Below, piece after piece: positions 1 to 6,123 of a stretch of 6,928 nucleotides of DNA. Under the pieces are notes generated by a model that saw only the letters and a list, made by a program, of their open reading frames with translations, was not told the origin of the DNA and did not search any database. A program made the position numbers and the translations under genes. This DNA comes from Candidatus Puniceispirillum sp. (GTDB lineage Bacteria; Pseudomonadota; Alphaproteobacteria; Puniceispirillales; Puniceispirillaceae), in assembly GCA_018668795.1 (NCBI GenBank), contig JABJBD010000034.1:1-6928 (forward strand). The letters run 5' to 3'. Numbering within the stretch: the first letter of the stretch is position 1; each line of letters begins with the position of its first letter.

Positions 1-213
1 AATAATAATTTAAAAATGCTAAAATTGGAACAACAATGAAATTAATGCCAATAACATAAACGTTGTCACTCAGCCTTCGATCAACCAGCTAATCAAGTAA
101 GCTTCGAGTTCCAAGTTACTAAACCATTAGATTACTCAATCGCAAAAAATTGGAAACAGCGCCAGCAACCATGATCTAACTTCCCAGGTTCGGGAACTGG
201 GTTCAAGACCTTG

Positions 214-236
214 ACTGTTATCCATACTGTTATCCA
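214..236. repeat. 11-bp direct repeat, two copies 12 bp apart
   Basis: ACTGTTATCCA occurs at 214-224 and again, identically, at 226-236, separated by one T. The start-to-start distance of 12 bp is close to one helical turn, so a protein could bind both copies on the same face of the DNA. It lies about 210 bp upstream of the dehydrogenase start. Whether it is an operator or a chance duplication cannot be told from one copy of the locus. Confidence 0.5.
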
Positions 237-277
237 AAATAAGGCGTTTTAACTAGGCACTATTTTTGCTAAGCTAT

Positions 278-304
278 TGTTAACATTGAAAGTCAAAACT
301 TTGA
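278..304. promoter_or_regulatory. Pair of short palindromes, possible operator
   Basis: TGTTAACA at 278-285 is a perfect 8-bp palindrome, and TCAAA-AC-TTTGA at 293-304 is a second palindrome with a 2-bp centre. The two lie within 27 bp upstream of a regulated-looking catabolic gene. Such short AT-rich palindromes also arise by chance, so a binding role is only a suggestion; no regulator for this side is present in the window. Confidence 0.2.
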
Positions 305-310
305 TAGAGC

Positions 311-345
311 ATCGGTAAGGCTTCGAACTCCCGCACGCCGCTCCA
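311..345 (+). other. Degenerate tRNA 3'-half-like sequence, possible attachment-site remnant
   Basis: The stretch reads like the variable loop, T loop and acceptor end of a tRNA: ATCGGT (311-316), a T-loop-like TTCGAAC (322-328), then TCCCGC and an end in GCTCCA (340-345). The T stem does not pair properly (the base pair next to the loop would be C-T), and no matching 5' acceptor strand or cloverleaf lies upstream, so this is not a functional tRNA. Fragments of tRNA 3' ends are typical scars of integrase-mediated insertion. It could equally be coincidence. Confidence 0.2.
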
Positions 346-394
346 TCCCCTCATTTCAAAGCCATTTTTAGGGCATCAGGTATTCATTTAAGCC

Positions 395-425
395 CCTGTT
401 TTAAACGAAACTGTTCTGAAACAGG
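395..425 (+). promoter_or_regulatory. Inverted repeat in the dehydrogenase leader
   Basis: CCTGTTT at 395-401 is a perfect inverted match to AAACAGG at 419-425, with a 17-nt spacer. The right arm ends 4 bp before the purine-rich ribosome binding site (429-436). It could be an operator blocking transcription, or an mRNA stem next to the ribosome binding site. No T tract follows, so it is not a terminator. Confidence 0.35.
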
Positions 426-441
426 CACAAAGAGAGTTAAC

Positions 442-1515
442 ATGAAACGTCTGCACATCGCTTCCATTCCCGCAGATGGGATCGGCCCCGAAGTTATTTC
501 TGTCGGTATTGAGATTGTACAGGCTGTCTGTGAACGCAACACCAATATCGATCTTGAATTCACACATTTTGACTGGGGCTCTGATTATTACAGGCTGCAT
601 GGCGTGATGATGCCTGCGGATGGGTTGGAAACCCTAAAGAAATTCGATGCGATCTATTTTGGCGCGGTTGGTGCGCCTGACGTACCGGATCATGTCACCT
701 TATGGGGCTTGCGCCTGCCGATTTGTCAGGGATTTGATCAATACGCCAATGTCCGCCCAACAAAGATAATTCCGGGTATTGATTCACCCTTGCGCAATGC
801 TGAGCCTGGTGATCTGGATTGGGTCATTGTGCGTGAAAACTCAGAAGGTGAATATTCAGGTAATGGCGGGCGGACACATCGCGGGATGCCCGAAGAAGTT
901 GGCACCGAGGTGGCTATTTTCACGCGCGTAGGGGTGACCCGTATCATGCGCTATGCTTTCCGCCTTGCCCAGTCGCGCCCTCGCAAATACCTGACCGTGG
1001 TAACAAAATCCAATGCCCAGCGTCATGGCATGGTCATGTGGGATGAAATCGCCGAACAGGTCGCAGCTGAATTTCCCGATGTCACATGGGATAAAATGCT
1101 CGTTGACGCTATGACCGTGCGGATGACATTACAGCCAGACAGTCTTGATACCATTGTGGCAACGAATCTACATGCTGATATTCTGTCTGATCTGGCAGGC
1201 GCGCTAGCTGGCAGCATTGGCGTTGCTCCCACCGCCAATATAGACCCGGAAGGTCGGTTTCCCTCCATGTTTGAGCCTATCCACGGCTCGGCCTTTGATA
1301 TTACTGGCAAAGGCATTGCCAATCCAGTGGCAACTTTCTGGACAGGCGCGCAGATGCTTGACCATCTTGGTCTGAATGATGAAGCAAACCGGCTTATCGC
1401 TGCCATTGAAAAGGTCTGTGCTGATGGCATTCTGACGCCTGATGTGGGTGGTAACGCAACCACCAGACAGGTAACAGACGCGGTTCTCGACGCCATCCGC
1501 CAGATGAATGCCTGA
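442..1515 (+). CDS. Tartrate/D-malate dehydrogenase (beta-decarboxylating, NAD-dependent)
   Basis: A 357-residue member of the isocitrate/isopropylmalate dehydrogenase family, closest in character to tartrate dehydrogenase (TtuC) and D-malate dehydrogenase (DmlA). These cytoplasmic, metal- and NAD-dependent enzymes oxidise a 2-hydroxyacid and often decarboxylate it, for example D-malate to pyruvate and CO2. Visible landmarks are the N-terminal GDGIGPE-type loop (here ADGIGPE, residues 11-17), substrate arginines R91, R105 and R131 (in VRENSEGEYSG), Y138, K189 in TKSNAQ, metal-binding D222, D246 and D250, and the cofactor loop EPIHGSAFD (278-286). D286 is the position that favours NAD over NADP in this family. 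Length is normal. The start is supported by an AAGAGAG ribosome binding site at 429-435. It converges on the minus-strand operon. Substrate choice among malate, tartrate and isopropylmalate analogues is inferred; the LWGLR substrate loop (88-91) argues against true LeuB. Confidence 0.92.
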   Translation: MKRLHIASIPADGIGPEVISVGIEIVQAVCERNTNIDLEFTHFDWGSDYYRLHGVMMPADGLETLKKFDAIYFGAVGAPDVPDHVTLWGLRLPICQGFDQYANVRPTKIIPGIDSPLRNAEPGDLDWVIVRENSEGEYSGNGGRTHRGMPEEVGTEVAIFTRVGVTRIMRYAFRLAQSRPRKYLTVVTKSNAQRHGMVMWDEIAEQVAAEFPDVTWDKMLVDAMTVRMTLQPDSLDTIVATNLHADILSDLAGALAGSIGVAPTANIDPEGRFPSMFEPIHGSAFDITGKGIANPVATFWTGAQMLDHLGLNDEANRLIAAIEKVCADGILTPDVGGNATTRQVTDAVLDAIRQMNA

Positions 1516-1551
1516 CCGAACTTTCTTTCCCTCAGAACAGGTGGCTACAGA

Positions 1552-2247
1552 TTACGTTCTGGCCGCTTCAAACGCTGCCCATGCTTTTTCAAAAGCGTCA
1601 TAATCAAAATTGCCTGCCCGTGCTGGCTCAAGCACAAGCTTTTCGGTTGCCAGCAACGTCTTGATCGCGTCAAAAAGATCACCTGTCACATCTTTGGGAA
1701 TAACCAGCGCGCCATGTCGATCCGCATGCACCAGATCACCATCCTCTACCACAAGCCCAAAGACATTTACCTGCGTGCCGATTTCGGTGACATGCACAAA
1801 AGCATGTGACGGACCAACCGATCCTGCAACTACCGGAAAACCTGCGGGCAAATCACCAAGATCACGCATCACCCCATTGGTCAATGCACCGCCCACACCA
1901 AATCCCTTATGCACTGTGGTGTTGATTTCGCCCCAGAAAGCGCCAACGCAATCTGGAAAATCAACATCCTCGATCACGGCAATCGTTGGGCGAGCGGCCT
2001 CGGCCATATGCTTGTAATAAGTCATACGCCTTGCTTTCACCTCATCGACAGGGTCAACCGAAGGGCGCTGGGCTGAAATCTTGGCTGTCCGCGCATAGCC
2101 AACGATTGCAGGTGCCTGCGGGTCAGACGCCTGCATGGTACCACGGGTAAAATTATCGAAACCACGTTTCCCCTGTGCCACTTCGATAGCGTTACACACA
2201 GTCGGGGTATCAACCTGCTGCAATAATGTTAAAAGTTCCTGTTTCAT
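1552..2247 (-). CDS. RraA-family protein, 4-hydroxy-4-methyl-2-oxoglutarate aldolase-like
   Basis: A 231-residue protein of the RraA / HMG-aldolase fold. Family enzymes are metal-dependent class II aldolases that split 4-hydroxy-4-methyl-2-oxoglutarate or related oxoacids to pyruvate, often with oxaloacetate decarboxylase activity; other members are RNase E inhibitors. The family signature is present: WGE (105-107), then GGALTNGVMRD (119-129), where R128-D129 and D132 form the R-D-x2-[ED] aldolase motif, and GDLVHADRHGALVIP near the C terminus. That motif and the catabolic setting favour an aldolase over the RNase E regulator. It is the last gene of the operon. Its ATG overlaps the hydrolase stop codon (ATGA, 2244-2247), and a strong GGAGGA ribosome binding site at 2251-2256 lies inside the hydrolase gene. 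The natural substrate is not readable from the sequence. Confidence 0.88.
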   Translation of the reverse strand: MKQELLTLLQQVDTPTVCNAIEVAQGKRGFDNFTRGTMQASDPQAPAIVGYARTAKISAQRPSVDPVDEVKARRMTYYKHMAEAARPTIAVIEDVDFPDCVGAFWGEINTTVHKGFGVGGALTNGVMRDLGDLPAGFPVVAGSVGPSHAFVHVTEIGTQVNVFGLVVEDGDLVHADRHGALVIPKDVTGDLFDAIKTLLATEKLVLEPARAGNFDYDAFEKAWAAFEAART

Positions 2248-2942
2248 GTTTCCTCCAACCAGCGCCGAAGCACCACATTTACCTTATCGGCTTGTTCTAA
2301 TGTTGGCAGATGTCCGGCACCGCCAATAATCTCGAATGTCGAACTAACGACCAAATCATGCATCAGCTGATGTCGCGCAATTGGGCATAATACATCATCT
2401 TCGCCGCATACCACCATTGTTGGCACGGTGACTTTTTTCAATGTCTCTTGTTGATCCTGACGATCACGCAAAGCAACAGACTGATTAACAAACGCATCGA
2501 CGCCAAGGTCAATAGCCATATCCATACACACATCCAGAATCTGGCTACGATGTGGGCCATCCGAAAGATAGTTAGGTTTCATTTCATGCTTCATAATCTC
2601 GGATAACGCCCCTGCCCTAGCTTTCGCAATTTGGGGCGCACGTCGTGCTTTCATGACGTCTGTTTCGGCCAGTGGATTGGTATCGAACAGAGCAAGGCGC
2701 GTGACCCGCTCGGGGGCTTGCCGCATAATCTCCATCGCCACAATCCCACCCATCGACAAACCAGCCAGCGCAAAATGCGGCGGCGTTTCGGCAAGTACCG
2801 ATCTGGCCAGACCAGCGATACTATCATGCTGTGTCATATCGGGAATACTGATCGCCCATGATGACGACAGTGCGTCTATCTGCGGCGCGAACAGGCGAGC
2901 ATCACACATCATGCCTGGCAATAGAACCAACGGGGTTTGCAT
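2244..2942 (-). CDS. Alpha/beta-fold hydrolase
   Basis: A compact 232-residue cytoplasmic alpha/beta hydrolase with a complete apparent triad: nucleophile S63 in the elbow GLSMGG (61-66), acid D183 in GEDDVLCP, and H211 in GGAGHLP. LLPGMMCD (7-14) supplies the oxyanion-hole strand. No signal peptide is seen. The general shape recalls 3-oxoadipate enol-lactonase and carboxylesterase-type enzymes that open lactones or esters in catabolic pathways, but sequence alone does not fix the substrate. It starts 21 bp after the MetE-like gene. I see no good Shine-Dalgarno sequence before this ATG, so translation may depend on ribosomes arriving from the upstream gene; the start is nevertheless well placed for the first beta strand. 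Its 3' end overlaps the RraA-like gene by 4 bp. Confidence 0.87.
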   Translation of the reverse strand: MQTPLVLLPGMMCDARLFAPQIDALSSSWAISIPDMTQHDSIAGLARSVLAETPPHFALAGLSMGGIVAMEIMRQAPERVTRLALFDTNPLAETDVMKARRAPQIAKARAGALSEIMKHEMKPNYLSDGPHRSQILDVCMDMAIDLGVDAFVNQSVALRDRQDQQETLKKVTVPTMVVCGEDDVLCPIARHQLMHDLVVSSTFEIIGGAGHLPTLEQADKVNVVLRRWLEET

Positions 2943-2963
2943 GATCGACTTGTCTGCTTTCTG

Positions 2964-4097
2964 CTATAACCGTTCGGACGCTATAGCTGCCCCATCGGCC
3001 AGCGTCTTCAGCTTGGCATAGGCAATATCTGGATCAACCGCGCCAAAACCAGCAAAAGTGCCAAAGCCACAATCTGATCCGGCAATCACGCGATCAGCAC
3101 CAACAATATCGGTAAATTTTTCAATACGCTGCGCCACTAATTCTGGATGTTCAACAAAATTCGTTGTCGTATCAACCACCCCTGGTACCAGCACTTTATC
3201 GTCGGGAATCTCGGCTTTGCGATCACGAAATACGGTCCATTCATGTGCATGACGTGGGTTTGATGTTTCAAACAGAACATAGCGCGCCCGTGTTGACATC
3301 AATGTCGAAAACACTTTGTCCATATCAATGTCACAAACATGCGGGCCTTCATAATTGCCCCAGCAGATATGCACCCGCACATGCGCTGGATCAATATCAC
3401 GCAAGGCATGATTCAGCGCCTCAACATGCATATTGGCAATAGCGACAAATTCGGCATCCGACAGATCGGCAAACAGCATATGCCGTGACAGTGCCAGATC
3501 CGGACAATCAAGTTGCAGATCAATACCTGCATTGACGATCGTTTCATATTCGGCCTTCATGGCATCGGCCAAAGCGGCAAGATAGGCTTCGCGGGTTTTA
3601 TAATGCTGATTTTGCAAAAACAGCGAAATCACCCCGGGCGATGCCGCATTCATGAAAGCGCGCTGTGCGTCATGCGCATTCATCCCCGCTTTTAAATTGG
3701 CAATATCGCTTTCCAGCTCGCCTTGTCCTTTGGATTTCACCTCACCTGTACACATTGGACGCGCATATTGCGGGGTGCCTCCATCATCGGCCAGACGCTT
3801 TAGAAACCCTGGAAACAGCTTCAGATCACCTGGCGGATTACGATCACTATCGCCTGAAAACCCTGTATAGCGATCCTTGACATAGGTGGCATAGGAAATC
3901 TTTGATGTCTCACCATCTGATACAATATCAATACCAGCTTCGACCTGCTTGCGGACTGTTTCATCACAGGCTGATGCCATACATGCGTCAAATGCCGCCG
4001 CGTCATAGGGCTGCACATTCTCACGCGCAAAAATGAAATCAACCACGTCCTGCGTGCGGGGCAAAGACCCAACATGGCTTGTCAAAATTTTTGTCAT
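2964..4097 (-). CDS. Stand-alone MetE-core (cobalamin-independent methionine synthase II family) methyltransferase
   Basis: A 377-residue protein matching only the C-terminal catalytic barrel of cobalamin-independent methionine synthase (MetE is about 750 residues). It keeps the whole zinc site: H243 and C245 in VHICWG, E277 in LFETSN and C343 in GSDCGFG. SHVGSLPR (7-14) and DGETSK (61-66) are the usual N-terminal core motifs. In this family zinc activates a thiol for alkyl transfer: homocysteine in MetE, coenzyme M in epoxyalkane:CoM transferase. The gene sits in the middle of what looks like a catabolic operon, between a cupin and a hydrolase, with no methionine genes nearby, so alkyl transfer to or from a pathway substrate is at least as likely as methionine synthesis. 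The ribosome binding site AAGGGAG (4105-4111) is 7 nt from the ATG. The family call is firm; the reaction is open. Confidence 0.9.
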   Translation of the reverse strand: MTKILTSHVGSLPRTQDVVDFIFARENVQPYDAAAFDACMASACDETVRKQVEAGIDIVSDGETSKISYATYVKDRYTGFSGDSDRNPPGDLKLFPGFLKRLADDGGTPQYARPMCTGEVKSKGQGELESDIANLKAGMNAHDAQRAFMNAASPGVISLFLQNQHYKTREAYLAALADAMKAEYETIVNAGIDLQLDCPDLALSRHMLFADLSDAEFVAIANMHVEALNHALRDIDPAHVRVHICWGNYEGPHVCDIDMDKVFSTLMSTRARYVLFETSNPRHAHEWTVFRDRKAEIPDDKVLVPGVVDTTTNFVEHPELVAQRIEKFTDIVGADRVIAGSDCGFGTFAGFGAVDPDIAYAKLKTLADGAAIASERL

Positions 4098-4134
4098 TAC
4101 GCTACTCCCTTATTTATAGCTCTTGATATTGCTG

Positions 4135-5124
4135 CTAATAGCTGTGGCGATTATCACTGAAAAAATTCATCGTCGGGCCTGCTTCATCATCCGTATTACA
4201 CACTCTGAACAGGCTGGCTTCACCGCTCATTGCCACCTGCAAACTGCGTTGAACATCAGGCGGAACAGCAAACACATCACCAGCGGCCAGCACAGTCTGC
4301 CCCCCATCCCATGTCACTTTCCAATAGCCCCGCATGACTATTAAAATCTCGTGCCGTTCAGTGCTATAAGCTTTGCCATCAACTGACCCTGACGTTAGCA
4401 GTTCAAGCGTAAAGCCAGGCCGATCAATCAGCATCCCATCCTCGCCAATAACGGTCACAGGTTGTCGGTCAGCAAGCGCCACCATATCCAGATAGCGGGC
4501 AACAAAACGCGGCACGAACATAGCTGTCCCTACCTTAGGGAAAAGCGCCATGTCATGTTCATCAAGCACCCGCATAGGCAAGACACCATCGGGCAAACTC
4601 TCGCCTTTGTGGCTATCATACAGCACTCCGTTTTGACCCAGAACTAGGCCATGATCTCTGGCATCATCGATCACTTGTGGCGCCCATACCACCCCACCAC
4701 CAGCGTCATCACCACCAAGCACCGCCATGATCATGCCATAGTCGGTACCGATATTTTCAAACCCACGGAAAATACCTGTGGGGATATTGATTACATCCCC
4801 TTCGGTAAGCGTCACTTCGCCATCAGTGCCATCATTGCCCCAGAAAAACCGCCAGCGGCCAGATAACACGAAAAACACCTCGGCAGTGCGATGCGTATGC
4901 AGTGAATTGCGGCATTTCGGCGGTTGCCCCGCCGCCCCTATATTAAACCCTGGCGTATCTTTGATATGCACATGCTGGTCAGCGGATTCGGACACCCCAC
5001 CGCCAATAATCGTGAAGTTTTCCTTCTTATCAGACCCGGGTGTATGTGCATCAATAAAGGCCGTACGACATGGTACAAGATCACCATATCGAACGATCCG
5101 GCTTTCCATATTATCAGATGTCAT
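4135..5124 (-). CDS. Two-domain cupin (bicupin) protein
   Basis: A 329-residue protein with two cupin barrels. The first has HTH (76-78) and E82 followed by G89, the normal start of cupin motif 1, then GDVINIPTGIFRG (109-121). The second aligns as Y253, T255 and E259 followed by G266, then GDVFAVPPDVQRS (282-294), so both motif-1 histidines are lost. In both domains the motif-2 metal histidine is replaced by arginine (R120, R293). A metal site, if present, could exist only in the N-terminal barrel, with an incomplete ligand set. Bicupins include gentisate 1,2-dioxygenase and oxalate decarboxylase, but the missing ligands argue against simply naming either. The ribosome binding site GGGGAGG (5132-5138) is clear. 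It lies 30 bp after the SnoaL-like gene and 37 bp before the MetE-like gene, in the same transcript. Confidence 0.85.
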   Translation of the reverse strand: MTSDNMESRIVRYGDLVPCRTAFIDAHTPGSDKKENFTIIGGGVSESADQHVHIKDTPGFNIGAAGQPPKCRNSLHTHRTAEVFFVLSGRWRFFWGNDGTDGEVTLTEGDVINIPTGIFRGFENIGTDYGMIMAVLGGDDAGGGVVWAPQVIDDARDHGLVLGQNGVLYDSHKGESLPDGVLPMRVLDEHDMALFPKVGTAMFVPRFVARYLDMVALADRQPVTVIGEDGMLIDRPGFTLELLTSGSVDGKAYSTERHEILIVMRGYWKVTWDGGQTVLAAGDVFAVPPDVQRSLQVAMSGEASLFRVCNTDDEAGPTMNFFSDNRHSY

Positions 5125-5154
5125 TGCACAACCTCCCCGTATGATTTCAGACCA

Positions 5155-6123
5155 TCATCCAGCATGCATAAGTATCTGTTTCCAAACAGATGTTTCATCA
5201 AAAAGAACATATTCGCGGCGCAGACCCCACGGTCCGAATTCGGCATGACACGCGCCCATGACATAAACCTCTGCACCTGTTGGCGCCCCAAAGCTACCCC
5301 AGCCCTCATGCTTGCCATGCAGGCCCCAGCGGATTGCCGCGCGGGGTGGCATATGCGCGTCACTACGGCCAATCTGATGCGCGATGGTGAATGTCGCTTT
5401 TGGAAAGCTGGAACGCAACCCCATCCAGAACTGGTCAGCCGCATCATGGCTATGGCCCGTCACGCCGCCTGGCAATTCCAGATGACAGGCGCGATCATAC
5501 GCTGTCGGAATAACAGCCATATCCCCACCCATCATGCGCTCAAGAATATCGGCATATTTTTGTCCCCATTCATTATTATTACCGCGCCCTTTATAGGGGC
5601 CAGGCACATCAATCGCTGGGGTGAATGGTTTGACACAAGACGCAACACCGCCCTCACGCGCAATCAAATCAGCCGCATAATCTTTGGGATTCCAGCCAAG
5701 CTGGCGCACCACCGCGCCCTGATCGCGAATCAACCATTCATCGTTGATCTGGTTATTGATCGCATGGCAATCAGCAATGACACGATAGCTTAGCTTAGTG
5801 CCGGTAGCCTTGCCATAGACACCATCGGCACTATGCGTTGCCGTTGACAAAATCCGGTGCGATGACAGCATCCCCTCTTCTGGCGATCCCGACCAGATCA
5901 CATCCTCACCAAGCAATCGGCGATCGGGGAATTCAGCCAATGTCGCCATTGTTGCGGCAATGACATCTTTATTACCAATGACAACTGACCCGGGCGATCT
6001 TACAGGTATATCAGGCGTATAATAATGCTCAAGCGTGGCGATGCCGCGTTGTTCCCATATTTCCTGCGTTATCCCGATAATATAATCGGGAAAGTCCTTC
6101 CAGCGACTATCAAACCCCTTCAT
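5155..6123 (-). CDS. Tandem SnoaL/NTF2-like domain protein
   Basis: A 322-residue protein that I read as two SnoaL-like (NTF2-fold) domains, roughly 10-145 and 185-318. Both halves end with the same pattern: a TG pair (107-108; 282-283), then DCHA/ACHA (118-121; 291-294), then EWLIRD/EYVLFD (129-134; 304-309) and a V..QL/I tail. Single SnoaL domains act as polyketide cyclases, hydratases, isomerases or dehydratases using acid/base residues and no cofactor; many in catabolic operons are uncharacterised. No signal peptide or membrane segment is visible. The start ATG lies within the last codons of the regulator gene (14-bp overlap), and AAAGGGA (6131-6137) is the ribosome binding site, so translation is probably coupled to the regulator. 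The fold assignment is fairly safe; the reaction is unknown. Confidence 0.75.
   Translation of the reverse strand: MKGFDSRWKDFPDYIIGITQEIWEQRGIATLEHYYTPDIPVRSPGSVVIGNKDVIAATMATLAEFPDRRLLGEDVIWSGSPEEGMLSSHRILSTATHSADGVYGKATGTKLSYRVIADCHAINNQINDEWLIRDQGAVVRQLGWNPKDYAADLIAREGGVASCVKPFTPAIDVPGPYKGRGNNNEWGQKYADILERMMGGDMAVIPTAYDRACHLELPGGVTGHSHDAADQFWMGLRSSFPKATFTIAHQIGRSDAHMPPRAAIRWGLHGKHEGWGSFGAPTGAEVYVMGACHAEFGPWGLRREYVLFDETSVWKQILMHAG

Larger units (their letters stand above)
1..441. other. Non-coding region upstream of the dehydrogenase gene
   Basis: I see no credible protein gene here on either strand; the only reading frames are a few codons long or are antisense to the following gene. The first 180 or so bases are visibly AT-rich compared with the genes to the right. 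The stretch contains an 11-bp direct repeat (214-236), a bulged hairpin without a T tract (183-201), small palindromes at 278-285 and 293-304, a tRNA 3'-half-like sequence (311-345) and an inverted repeat just before the ribosome binding site (395-425). I could not find a well-spaced sigma-70 promoter pair, although the promoter of the dehydrogenase gene should lie here. Confidence 0.7.

Noticed and set aside
183..201. Bulged hairpin CCCA(G)GTT-CGGG-AACTGGG as a terminator for an upstream gene
   Set aside because: There is no T tract after it on either strand and no visible gene end just before it.
388..600. A 70-codon minus-strand frame over the dehydrogenase start
   Set aside because: It overlaps the conserved N-terminus of the dehydrogenase in antisense and shows no recognisable motif.
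1023..1496. A 157-codon minus-strand frame within the dehydrogenase gene
   Set aside because: It lies wholly antisense to a strongly recognised gene and has no family features; its length follows from the codon bias of the sense strand.
1533..1561. CAGAAC/GTTCTG inverted repeat as a shared terminator for the convergent genes
   Set aside because: The stem is only 6 bp with a 17-nt loop, it runs into the RraA-like coding end, and no T tract follows on either strand.
2964..4097. Calling the MetE-like gene a truncated metE pseudogene
   Set aside because: It has its own ribosome binding site, a complete zinc site and a length typical of stand-alone family members, and there is no sign of a broken N-terminal half upstream.
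4135..5124. Naming the bicupin as gentisate 1,2-dioxygenase or oxalate decarboxylase
   Set aside because: The overall two-barrel shape fits, but the second barrel has no metal ligands and the first lacks the motif-2 histidine.
4924..5793. A 289-codon plus-strand open frame across the cupin and SnoaL-like genes
   Set aside because: It is antisense to two well-supported genes, resembles no family I know, has a composition rich in His, Arg, Ile and Pro typical of a shadow frame, and would span a gene junction.
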